A stretch of DNA of 60,952 nt from Candidatus Levybacteria bacterium RIFCSPLOWO2_12_FULL_41_12 (GTDB lineage: Bacteria; Patescibacteriota; Microgenomatia; Levybacterales; UBA12049). Shown here piece by piece: positions 50,670 through 59,661 of the stretch (positions within the stretch are counted from its first letter, which is position 1; every line of letters begins with the position of its first letter). The DNA is taken from the NCBI GenBank assembly GCA_001784155.1, contig MFPL01000012.1, positions 1-60,952 on the forward strand, given 5' to 3'. The notes beneath the pieces are model-generated. The model ran no database searches and had not been told where the DNA came from. It was given only the letters and a program-made list of their open reading frames with translations. The position numbers and the translations under genes are program-made.

Positions 50670-50759
50670 TATAGAAATGGGATCAAGTCCTAGGCCTAGA
50701 AGGTAAACATCATCGGTTTTTTCTTGTGGTCTTCAGGCTAAGTGTATATAATATTTCAT

Positions 50760-52868
50760 ATGCCTCGAAGACGATCCAGAAGGCCAAAGCTTAAGCTAAA
50801 ATTACGCAAAAATACCATCTATTCCATTTTTGCACTGGGTCTTATTCTTTTTGGCGTTTTTGTTCTCCTTTCTTTCACCCAAAGCGGACCGACCCTAGTA
50901 TTTTTAAATGAGGTAATCGTTCGCCTCTTTGGCAGAATGGCGATTTTCTCAGCGCTTCTGGTAGTGCTTTTCGGCTTCTTGTTTTTAAGGCTTAAAACGT
51001 TTATTTCCCGTCCCCACACAGCCGTGGGGTACGCGATATTCTTCATGTCCATGCTGGCTTTGGGGAAATCCGGTCTTGCAGGAGAAATTTTATATGCCAA
51101 TATTGCAGACGTGGTATCTCCGATTGGTGCATTATTTATCTTTCTCGCAGGATTATTCATAGGCATCGTAGTATTTTTTGACACGTCAATTGACGAGATA
51201 GGAAAGATTGTGGCCTCAATAAGGGAAGTCTTTGGGAAAATTCTGCCCCGCGGCGCTTTATCGTTTTTTAAGAAAAGACCCGAAGCATTTGATGCAAAGA
51301 AGTTTACTATAAAAGGAGAAGTGTCCAGCTTTACCGGGTTTTCAAGAAAACAACCAACAGTGGCCTCCCAGTCTGCTGATCAATTCCCCGAAGACAAGCT
51401 TGTGAGTAACAAAATGCGAGGGGGGCTTATTTGGCAGTACCCCCCATTATCTCTTCTTGAAGATTCTGAAGGGAGAAAGGCAGAGCGGGGAGATATTAAG
51501 AAAATAGCATCAATTATTGAGGAAACCCTAAAAAGCTTCGGAATTGGCGCCAAAGTATCGGAAGTAAATCTGGGCCCTGCAGTTACGCAATACGCAGTTC
51601 AGCTGGCATTCGGTACAAGGGTCTCTAAAATTACTTCTCTTGCAAATGATTTGGCACTCGCTACAGAAGCGCCCACAGGACAGATAAGGATTGAAGCACC
51701 AATTCCCGGAAGAAATCTGGTAGGAATTGAGATCCCCAACAGGTCGCTTGAACTCGTGTCTCTTAGAACAATGCTTGCCTCCGACGTAATGATGAAAAGT
51801 AAATCAAAGCTTACTATTTCAATGGGGCTTGATGTATCGGGAAATCCTGTCGTCTCAGACATTGCAAAGATGCCCCACGTTTTAATCGCCGGAACCACGG
51901 GATCCGGAAAATCGGTCATGATAAATTCGATTATCGCGTCTCTTCTTTTCAGAGCGTCTCCTGAGGAGTTAAAGCTAATCCTTATTGATCCAAAGAGGGT
52001 AGAGCTGACAGGTTTTAACGGAATCCCGCATCTAATGGTGCCTGTAATTGTGGAGGCAGATAAAATTCTGTCTGCTCTTCGCTGGGCAATAAAAACGATG
52101 GACGAGCGATATAAAATTTTTGCAGAGAAAGGGGTAAGAAATATTGATGGTTTTAATGAGCTCGCAGGTTTTCAGTCTCTTCCGTACATTGTAGTCGTAA
52201 TTGATGAACTCGCAGATCTTATGGCTTTTGCCCCGGTAGAAGTGGAAGACGCGATAGCGCGTCTTGCTCAGATGGCTCGTGCGACAGGAATTCATTTAAT
52301 CGTCTCTACTCAGCGGCCATCGGTGGATGTTATAACAGGTCTCATAAAAGCCAACATTCCGGCTCGCGTAGCATTTAACGTGTCTTCCATGATTGACTCA
52401 AGAGTTATCCTTGACACTCCCGGAGCAGAAAAACTTCTTGGACGGGGAGACATGCTTTATATTCCACCTGACCAGGCAAAACCTGCAAGAATTCAAGGTG
52501 CTTTTGTATCCGATAAGGAAGTTAAGAGACTAGTCGATTTCCTGAAAGATAAAGGGCCGCAAGTAGAATACACAACAGAAATTATAGAAATGACTGGCGG
52601 AAGGCGAGGCAGAGGCACGGGGCAGTTGGGGCCTGATAAAAATGATCCTAAGTTTGAGCAGGCAGTGAGAATAGTTTGTGAGTTTGATAAAGCATCTGCG
52701 TCATTCCTCCAAAGAAAGCTGTCCATCGGATATTCAAAAGCAGCAGGGTTTATTGACGTCATGGAGGACGCAGGAATTGTGGGTCCGCAGGAAGGTGCAA
52801 AGCCCAGGGACGTTTTGGTGAAGAACGCTGATGATGCACTGAGTCTTCTTCAGGGAAATCAAGAATAA
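50760..52868 (+). CDS. ftsK: DNA translocase FtsK/SpoIIIE
   Basis: 4-TM N-terminus, HVLIAGTTGSGKSVMINSIIASLL, LILIDPKRVEL, C-terminal gamma winged helix; TATAAT 7 nt before the ATG at 50760. Confidence 0.96.
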   Translation: MPRRRSRRPKLKLKLRKNTIYSIFALGLILFGVFVLLSFTQSGPTLVFLNEVIVRLFGRMAIFSALLVVLFGFLFLRLKTFISRPHTAVGYAIFFMSMLALGKSGLAGEILYANIADVVSPIGALFIFLAGLFIGIVVFFDTSIDEIGKIVASIREVFGKILPRGALSFFKKRPEAFDAKKFTIKGEVSSFTGFSRKQPTVASQSADQFPEDKLVSNKMRGGLIWQYPPLSLLEDSEGRKAERGDIKKIASIIEETLKSFGIGAKVSEVNLGPAVTQYAVQLAFGTRVSKITSLANDLALATEAPTGQIRIEAPIPGRNLVGIEIPNRSLELVSLRTMLASDVMMKSKSKLTISMGLDVSGNPVVSDIAKMPHVLIAGTTGSGKSVMINSIIASLLFRASPEELKLILIDPKRVELTGFNGIPHLMVPVIVEADKILSALRWAIKTMDERYKIFAEKGVRNIDGFNELAGFQSLPYIVVVIDELADLMAFAPVEVEDAIARLAQMARATGIHLIVSTQRPSVDVITGLIKANIPARVAFNVSSMIDSRVILDTPGAEKLLGRGDMLYIPPDQAKPARIQGAFVSDKEVKRLVDFLKDKGPQVEYTTEIIEMTGGRRGRGTGQLGPDKNDPKFEQAVRIVCEFDKASASFLQRKLSIGYSKAAGFIDVMEDAGIVGPQEGAKPRDVLVKNADDALSLLQGNQE

Positions 52869-52877
52869 AAAGCTTCT

Positions 52878-53519
52878 ATGATAAAGGTAGGACAGAAATT
52901 TCAGGAAGAACGTTTGAGAAGAGAGCTAACGCTTGCCCAGGTTGAAGAAGCGACCAAGATACGAGCAGCATTCATAGATGCTATAGAAAAAAGCGAGTAT
53001 TCCCGTCTTCCTTCCCCTGCATATGCCCATGGTTTTGTCAGGAATTATGCAAAGTTTCTTAATTTTCCCGAGGATCAGACATTAGCATTATTTAGAAGGG
53101 AGTTTGACTTAGAGCGTGAGTACGAAGTTTTACCAAAAGGCTTCTCCAAAACTTCAGAATTTTCAATTAAAAGAATTAGGGTGAATAGGACTTTTATCCT
53201 GATGGGATTTGGAGCAATCCTTCTTCTCGCATTTATTATTTATCAATACAGATCTGCTTTCATAAACCCCCCTCTTTTGATAACAGAGCCTAGAGAAGGG
53301 GCAGTTATAAAATCTTTGTCTGTTCGAATTTCGGGGAAGACCGATCCGGACTCAACAGTTTATATAGAAAACGAGGCAGTATCCCTTGCGAAAGACGGGT
53401 CATTTAAAAAGAGTGTGACCTTTTTTCCGGGAAAGACGACGATTAATATAAGATCAGTAAATCGTTTTGGGAAAGAGACTGTAAAACAGGTGCCGATTGA
53501 AGTAAAACCTGGCTCTTGA
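52878..53519 (+). CDS. RodZ-like HTH/TM protein with Ig-like ectodomain
   Basis: GQKFQEERLRRELTLAQVEEATKIRAAFIDAIEKSEYSRLPSPAYAHGFVRNYAKFL, TM, Ig-like tail. Confidence 0.85.
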   Translation: MIKVGQKFQEERLRRELTLAQVEEATKIRAAFIDAIEKSEYSRLPSPAYAHGFVRNYAKFLNFPEDQTLALFRREFDLEREYEVLPKGFSKTSEFSIKRIRVNRTFILMGFGAILLLAFIIYQYRSAFINPPLLITEPREGAVIKSLSVRISGKTDPDSTVYIENEAVSLAKDGSFKKSVTFFPGKTTINIRSVNRFGKETVKQVPIEVKPGS

Positions 53520-53553
53520 CACAAAAACGTTATTGAGATAACTTAGAGGAACT

Positions 53554-53820
53554 ATGGCTGATCCTGCTCAAACAATTCTACTCGTAGTAATTCTAATTCT
53601 TTCCATACTCCTCGTAGTTTTGGGAATACAAGTCTTCTTAATCTTAAGAGATCTCCGTGAGACAATAGCCAAAGCAAATAAGGTTTTGGACGACGCAGGT
53701 CAAATTGCCCAGAGCGTATCTGCTCCTGTATCCACCATCTCCTCAATTCTAATGGGAATTAAAACAGGCGCAATAGCATCTTCAATTTTCAGTAAGAAAG
53801 GAAAGAAGGAAAAAGAATAA
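53554..53820 (+). CDS. single-TM protein (DUF948-like)
   Basis: N-terminal TM, amphipathic helix, basic C-terminus. Confidence 0.55.
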   Translation: MADPAQTILLVVILILSILLVVLGIQVFLILRDLRETIAKANKVLDDAGQIAQSVSAPVSTISSILMGIKTGAIASSIFSKKGKKEKE

Positions 53821-54132
53821 ATGGGACAAAGTAGGTTTTCTGACGGTTTTTTACTTGGAGTAATTATTGGAGGAGGAATTGCTCTTCTTTTTACGACCAA
53901 AAAAGGAAATAAGATTCTAAAGGCAGTATCTGAAGAGGGGTTTGAAGGCTTAAGTAAGCTAATCGATGATGCGTCCCAAGGAGTCGATAATTATGTTGAG
54001 AAGAAGGAAGAAGAGGGTAAAGTCGAGGGGTTTTCTTTTGAAGATCAAAACGTAAAACCACCCACAAACGGAGACACTGCTGTAAAAGAGCTAAAGCCTG
54101 CGCGAAGATTCTTCAGAAGGATAAAGAAGTAA
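53821..54132 (+). CDS. YtxH-like protein
   Basis: FSDGFLLGVIIGGGIALLFTTKKGNKI glycine-rich TM. Confidence 0.65.
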   Translation: MGQSRFSDGFLLGVIIGGGIALLFTTKKGNKILKAVSEEGFEGLSKLIDDASQGVDNYVEKKEEEGKVEGFSFEDQNVKPPTNGDTAVKELKPARRFFRRIKK

Positions 54133-54351
54133 GTAAGACTGTTCGCATTGAAATTTTCTCATCTCTACGTTGCGCTAATTTTCCCTAGCTAGCTCGTTTT
54201 TTGTTTGACTAAAGTCTTAAGCTAATTCGCTTATCTTATGTTTTAGCTCAGGTATAGCTTCGAAAATTCCAAAGACTCACATTCTCAGAATTTTATAATT
54301 TGGATTTGTTTAGAAATTAGTAATTAGGAATTAGAAATTGTAACGAAGTTA

Positions 54352-55305
54352 CTAGAGTCCGTACTTTTCTATATTGTTATTGTGTTCCCCTAGTGTATCT
54401 GCGTATCTGTTAATACCGTTTTTGTCAGAAATATAGAATAGGTAATCGGTTTCTTTTGGACTTAGTGCAGCATCAAGACTGGCAAGTCCGGGATTTGATA
54501 TCGGCCCGGGCGGAAGCCCCGCTAGTCTGTAAGTGTTATAGTCGGAATTTATGAGTTTGTCGTTTGAGGTTAGCCCTCTTTTCCACCATCCCTGTCCGTC
54601 TCCCTGGAAACCCAATGCATACTGAAGGGTAGCATCTATATCTAATTTCATTCCGATGTCGAGCCTATTGTGAATTACTGAGGAAACAAGAGGTCTGTCT
54701 TCCGCATGTTTTGCCTCCCGTTCTATAAGGGATGCAATTATCACTGCATCTTCTTTTGAAAGCTGCCCTTTATTATCTAGCGATTTATACTTATTTTCAA
54801 AATTGCCAGTCATCATATTTATAATAAAATCAATGTCAGCGTCTTTAGGAATTAAATATGTGTCCGGAAAAAGATATCCTTCGTGATTTGTGAGTTCATC
54901 GGCCCATGAGTCTTGGTAGGAGGGAATTTTTACTTTAAGAATCTCAGCTACTTCTTCAGCCCTTTTCCCTTCAGGAATCGTTACCCATGCATCTAATGTT
55001 CCATGGGTCAGCTCTTCCGCAATTTCGTAGGCGTTCATAGACGGGTAAAGTCTATAGTCTCCGGCTTCTATTCTTATGTCCAGTCCCAGACGCTTCGTAA
55101 GAAGAAAAAAGACTATTTGATTTTTTATGAATCCCTGCTCTTTTAAATTTTTGGCAATAGCTTTTACACCCTGGCCTCTCTCAATTACGAAAATTCCGGG
55201 AGTATTGTTTTTATCGTTAACCGGTGAAGTTCCCGCTTTCCAAAAAACGAAAGCAGCGAGAAGTATTAAAAGGGCAATAATGAAAGCGATGGCAAGTCTT
55301 TTCAT
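54352..55305 (-). CDS. mltG: endolytic murein transglycosylase MltG
   Basis: IPEGKRAEEVAEIL, EGYLFPDTYLIP, ASLIEREAKHAEDRPLVSSVIHNRL, NTYRLAGLPPGPISNPG. Confidence 0.95.
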   Translation of the reverse strand: MKRLAIAFIIALLILLAAFVFWKAGTSPVNDKNNTPGIFVIERGQGVKAIAKNLKEQGFIKNQIVFFLLTKRLGLDIRIEAGDYRLYPSMNAYEIAEELTHGTLDAWVTIPEGKRAEEVAEILKVKIPSYQDSWADELTNHEGYLFPDTYLIPKDADIDFIINMMTGNFENKYKSLDNKGQLSKEDAVIIASLIEREAKHAEDRPLVSSVIHNRLDIGMKLDIDATLQYALGFQGDGQGWWKRGLTSNDKLINSDYNTYRLAGLPPGPISNPGLASLDAALSPKETDYLFYISDKNGINRYADTLGEHNNNIEKYGL

Positions 55306-56576
55306 GGGTACCTGAATAAAGGCAGGCTTAAAAGAGTTTCTTTAGCTTCATTAAGATTATACACTTTTTCGCTATAAAGTGTACAGATTGTCTCTCCTTT
55401 TTCAAACTTTTCGCCGATTTTTTTATTAAGATATATTCCTGATCTTTTCATATCAGGCGCACCAAGAATTCTTGAAACTGCAGTGAGATTTCTCATTTCA
55501 AAAGAGCATATCCTCCCGCTCTTTTCGGCCAACACTTTATAGGAGTGTTTCCCGGGATTAAGGTCTGTACTTTTGACATCGGGATCTCCCCCCTGTGCTT
55601 TTATTATTTCTTTCATCTTCGCTAAGGCAAGTCCGGACTGAAGAATTGACGAAGCCCAGTTGAAAGAATTTTTATATTGGTTCTTAACAAAATCTTTCTG
55701 TTCTTTGTTACAAGACTCAAGGCATAGTTCAAGAAGGTGTCCCGCGAGATTTATGCTTCTTGCTTCAAGGTCCAAAGCCCTGTCATCTCTTTGCTCAAGA
55801 ACCATAAGAGACTCCCGCGTCTCTAGCACTGGGCCGATTCCTCGTCCTGCGGGTTCGTCGGTCTTGTGCATTACGACTTCGATTTTTATGTCAAACCTTT
55901 TTGCTAAAATCTCGAATTTCCTTTTAAGAAGATTAGCATCGGTGAGCTTTTTTACTTTTGATTGATCCCCCCATGGAATATCTATCACCACATGATTTGA
56001 CCCAAAAGCTATTTTTTTGGCCATTATGGAAATTAAAATTTTGTCATATGACTCAAAAAGCAAAACTTCCTCAACCTTTATAATTACATCATCAGCCGGG
56101 GCAATGTTGACGCTTCCTCCCCATACAATACACCCATTGGTTTTTTCGACTGTCTCGTATATCTTCTTTTTTGAAAGAGTAACAGGAGCGAGTATTTCCA
56201 TGTCATCCGCTGTTCCTCCTGGAGTGGTAATTGCACGGGAGGAACTTTTAGGAATCTTAAATCCCGAAGCTGCGATTATGGGGACTACTATCATGGTTGT
56301 TCGGGTTCCGGGAATTCCGCCTATTGAATGTTTGTCCGCGACAATTCCTTTGAACTTGAGTCTCTCCCCGGTCTCTACCATTGCTTTAGTCAGGTAGTAT
56401 ATTTCCTCGTTTGAGAAGCCTTTTGAGAATCCGGATGCAGCAAAATAGGTGGTTAGGACGTCCCCCAATTTTTTCTGGGAAATCTGATCCATTATTGCAT
56501 AGACCTCTTTGTAGTTTAGCGTTTTGCCAACAAGCTTTTTTCTAATGGCAGCTATTGCCAGGTGTTTTTCATCCAT
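55302..56576 (-). CDS. AMP/thymidine phosphorylase (archaeal-type, lacks N-terminal domain)
   Basis: DKHSIGGIPGTRTTMIVVPIIAASGFKIPKSSSRAITTPGGTADDMEILAPV. Confidence 0.88.
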   Translation of the reverse strand: MDEKHLAIAAIRKKLVGKTLNYKEVYAIMDQISQKKLGDVLTTYFAASGFSKGFSNEEIYYLTKAMVETGERLKFKGIVADKHSIGGIPGTRTTMIVVPIIAASGFKIPKSSSRAITTPGGTADDMEILAPVTLSKKKIYETVEKTNGCIVWGGSVNIAPADDVIIKVEEVLLFESYDKILISIMAKKIAFGSNHVVIDIPWGDQSKVKKLTDANLLKRKFEILAKRFDIKIEVVMHKTDEPAGRGIGPVLETRESLMVLEQRDDRALDLEARSINLAGHLLELCLESCNKEQKDFVKNQYKNSFNWASSILQSGLALAKMKEIIKAQGGDPDVKSTDLNPGKHSYKVLAEKSGRICSFEMRNLTAVSRILGAPDMKRSGIYLNKKIGEKFEKGETICTLYSEKVYNLNEAKETLLSLPLFRYP

Positions 56577-56699
56577 TTTTTATTTGTTTTATTGCAAGAC
56601 CTAAGAATTTCTTGATAATCGAGATAAAATTATAATAAATAGTGTTTATAACCCTGTAGACGGTTGGCCAAATTCCGGCAAGCAGTCTTTTGAGTTTTA

Positions 56700-57413
56700 T
56701 CATAGTTCTGAAAGCCTGGCCTTAATAACAAGTCGTTTCCAGATAGTGCCGGGAGGTGTGCATGTGATAAGAGTTATAAAGCTATCTGAAAAATCCTGTG
56801 CCAGAACAGAAGTATCGTTGGGTTCAACTACTATTATGCTTTGGACTTTATAATGATAACTTACTTTTCCCATATTCACGAAAATTGAATCTCCAACTCC
56901 GAGTTTGTAGGCATTGGCAAGAATTGTCTTGTAATCGTTTGGATTATAAAGCTGGGGGAGCGTTGAATGTCCAAATATTAACGTGTTGCCTTTTTGAGAA
57001 GGCGCAGTGTCTGTGTTGAATTGGACCATGTGCTTCGTTAGGTCGCGATCAGCGGACGAGACTTTTGCATCAGCCACGTTAATTTTAGGAATTGAAACCG
57101 AATAGTTAAGGTTTGTAAGTTTTTTGAATTGCGCATCTGGATACCAGTTCTCGGCATTTGTATAATCTACTGAAAAGCCTGCTGCGGCATTTGACAAGAG
57201 TCCTGCAATACTCCGTCCACCCGTAACTGCAGTCTTTGGAATTGGTACTTCAAAACTCTGTGACGCAAAGATGGGTGCGAAATAAATTTGCCACGAAATT
57301 ACAGGAAATGCAACGTAGAGAAATATGGCAACTCCTATTAAAGAGAGTATAAGGCTAAAAATCCTTGCGACTTTTCTGCCTTTAAAAGTTTTCTTTTTGT
57401 AATACTTAGTCAT
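56700..57413 (-). CDS. sortase
   Basis: N-terminal TM, SIPKINVADAKV, NTLIFGHSTLP, FITLITCTPPGTIWKRLVIKARL. Confidence 0.92.
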   Translation of the reverse strand: MTKYYKKKTFKGRKVARIFSLILSLIGVAIFLYVAFPVISWQIYFAPIFASQSFEVPIPKTAVTGGRSIAGLLSNAAAGFSVDYTNAENWYPDAQFKKLTNLNYSVSIPKINVADAKVSSADRDLTKHMVQFNTDTAPSQKGNTLIFGHSTLPQLYNPNDYKTILANAYKLGVGDSIFVNMGKVSYHYKVQSIIVVEPNDTSVLAQDFSDSFITLITCTPPGTIWKRLVIKARLSEL

Positions 57414-59656
57414 TGAATTTCTATAACGAGCTTTATGTTTTTGCCGGAGCGAGGCAAAAACTTTGGAAGAAGAGGAATCGGAGGACTTTGAGAAATTTCG
57501 ACGCTTGATACGTTGGGAAGTTTTTCAAGTATCTTCCGTGCGTCTCCGTAAGGTTTTCCGGAAAGTTCATTAATTAAATCTTTTTCTTGAATTTTCGGCA
57601 CCAGATTTGCTGTGACGTCAAGATTTGCCGAAACATCTCCTCCTGCAGCTGTTTTTATATTTTTTACTCCTATTTCGATATCATCTTCATTTATGGTAAG
57701 TTTTTCATCTATGTCTTCCTCAAGATTTGCTTTAGCGAATTTTAGGAGATCCGCAGTCTTATAAGCAATTCCCTGAAACTGGATAACTGCAGTTAGCGCT
57801 ACCTGTGTTGCCTCATCATCTACATCTTTTGAAAAAGTTTTTCTTTCAAATTTTGTCGTAACGAACACGCTTAGCAATTCTTCGTCTTCTGATACTTCAG
57901 TCTGAATATCTTTTCTGGCTTTTCCCTCAAGAGTTTTGGGAAGCTCTTTAAGTAGCTTGTCTATGTCTTTTTGAGACACCACTATAAGATCCTTTTTCGT
58001 ACCGCCTGAAAAAGGATTGTCATTTTTTGCAGCAATAGAGTTTGAACCTTCGACTGAGAATTTAGTATTCGACGGTTGATTATAGTTGGTGCCGAATTTG
58101 ACAGCAGTTACTCCTACTTCTTCTGTTCCGGGCTTCGTACCCGAGAAAACGTCTCCCGACGCCGACGCTACGGTTATTTTCTTATCGGTTACGAATTCAA
58201 GACCGTTTGCTGACGTGAGTTTAGTGCCCTGTTCCAATGTTTTGGAGGCGTCATTGTTGTTAAATATCGTTACGCTTCCTTTCGCTTTGTCTCCGGTTTC
58301 TTTCTTTCCGGTGGAGTCGGTTGAGAGCTTTCCCTCTTCTGTTACTGTTACTATTCTTCCCGACAGGACATTTTCCGTCGGATTTGTTTCGCCCTCCGCA
58401 GTAAAAGTAATAGTCTCGTTTTGAGAAACACTTTTTTTATCGACCTGAAGCGTGATAGTGGCTTTTGTAGCAAAGAGATAAAAAAGAAGGAATGAGAAAA
58501 CAACAAAAGCTATTATTCCCGGCACGATCAGTCTTTTCCGGCCCCCGCCGCCACCCTTTGATGTAATTTTAGAAAGCATTGGTTTAAGGTTTTTAAAAAA
58601 GGATCCCAGAACTTTTTTTCCTTCGCCTAGAATTTCCATTGCCTTAACGGGCATTTCCCGCGTTGTTTCACGAAGGCTCAGGTCGTCCGGAATTTCGGAG
58701 ACCTTTTCTGAGAAACTTGAGGCGTCCTTTGTCTCGATTGCCTTAGCTCCTGCAATGTCATGGTCCTGCATAAAACCAAAGTCAGATGACAAATTGTCGG
58801 ATACTATTGTTTTGCCTGGCTCTTCTTTAGAGAACTCCTCGTAGTTAAAATCTTCAATTGATGCGATCGGCTTTTGAAATGTAATGTTTTTAAGAGACTC
58901 CATGGATAGAATAAATTTCATTTGGTTTACTGCACCGTATACCACTGCTTTTGCATCATAATTTATAGAAAGTGCTTTTATCTGTGGGGGATGAAGAAAG
59001 GGAAGAGACTTACTCCATGAAAAGTTTAAGAACTCCTGCTCAAGTCTTTCATCTGCGTCATAAACAATTATCTTTGAAGGCAGAACTTCAGGAGTAGTCA
59101 AATGTTTAAGAAGAATGTTTGTTGTGAACGCTGCGGATTCATGAATTTCCGAAGACTTTTGCTCAATTATTTTGCCTGCGCGCACAAGAGAGATGGAAAC
59201 CCTCTTTGGTCCCACTTCTGCTAAAACCGCAGAGACCGGCGCGCCGTCCTCAATCTGTAAAAGATGGAGAAGTGCCTCGGTTATTATTAAAAAGCCCACC
59301 GGCTTTAATCCCAGCTCATCGCTTGCCTTCTTAAGCTTTTCCAGATATTCAGGTTTTATTTTACCCTCCATAACCCAGGAATCTTTTACGGCAAAAATAG
59401 TATTATGGGTCTCTACATTTTTTGGGAGATTTTCTTCAGCCGAAGAGATTGCTTTATCTAAGGTTTGCAGAATTTCATCTGTTTCTGCGGTTTCGATACT
59501 GTCTTTAAATTTTTCTTCACCAAATCCTACGATGCGTGCTTGTCTTGCAGTCTCTTCAAGTATTACGGCGCTTGCCTTATCATCCCGAAGAGTTAGGGAT
59601 AGGTAGTAGCTTGACTCTTTTTTATTTTGACCAATGGGCAGATTCGGTAATTTCAT
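57410..59656 (-). CDS. PilM/actin-like domain, TM, baseplate-J-like extracellular region fusion
   Basis: cytoplasmic actin-fold-like N-half, TM at RLIVPGIIAFVVFSFLLFYLF, then KAKGSVTIFNNNDASKTLEQGTKLTSANGLEFVTDKKITV. Confidence 0.7.
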   Translation of the reverse strand: MKLPNLPIGQNKKESSYYLSLTLRDDKASAVILEETARQARIVGFGEEKFKDSIETAETDEILQTLDKAISSAEENLPKNVETHNTIFAVKDSWVMEGKIKPEYLEKLKKASDELGLKPVGFLIITEALLHLLQIEDGAPVSAVLAEVGPKRVSISLVRAGKIIEQKSSEIHESAAFTTNILLKHLTTPEVLPSKIIVYDADERLEQEFLNFSWSKSLPFLHPPQIKALSINYDAKAVVYGAVNQMKFILSMESLKNITFQKPIASIEDFNYEEFSKEEPGKTIVSDNLSSDFGFMQDHDIAGAKAIETKDASSFSEKVSEIPDDLSLRETTREMPVKAMEILGEGKKVLGSFFKNLKPMLSKITSKGGGGGRKRLIVPGIIAFVVFSFLLFYLFATKATITLQVDKKSVSQNETITFTAEGETNPTENVLSGRIVTVTEEGKLSTDSTGKKETGDKAKGSVTIFNNNDASKTLEQGTKLTSANGLEFVTDKKITVASASGDVFSGTKPGTEEVGVTAVKFGTNYNQPSNTKFSVEGSNSIAAKNDNPFSGGTKKDLIVVSQKDIDKLLKELPKTLEGKARKDIQTEVSEDEELLSVFVTTKFERKTFSKDVDDEATQVALTAVIQFQGIAYKTADLLKFAKANLEEDIDEKLTINEDDIEIGVKNIKTAAGGDVSANLDVTANLVPKIQEKDLINELSGKPYGDARKILEKLPNVSSVEISQSPPIPLLPKFLPRSGKNIKLVIEIQ

Positions 59657-59661
59657 AAAAG

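Noticed and set aside
54133-54351. ncRNA or tRNA in the 219-bp intergenic gap
   Set aside because: No T-loop signature or convincing long helix; only AT-rich repeats and short inverted repeats between convergent genes
57410-59656. prophage or tailocin baseplate
   Set aside because: Only a J-like extracellular segment is seen; no tail, capsid, terminase or integrase genes nearby
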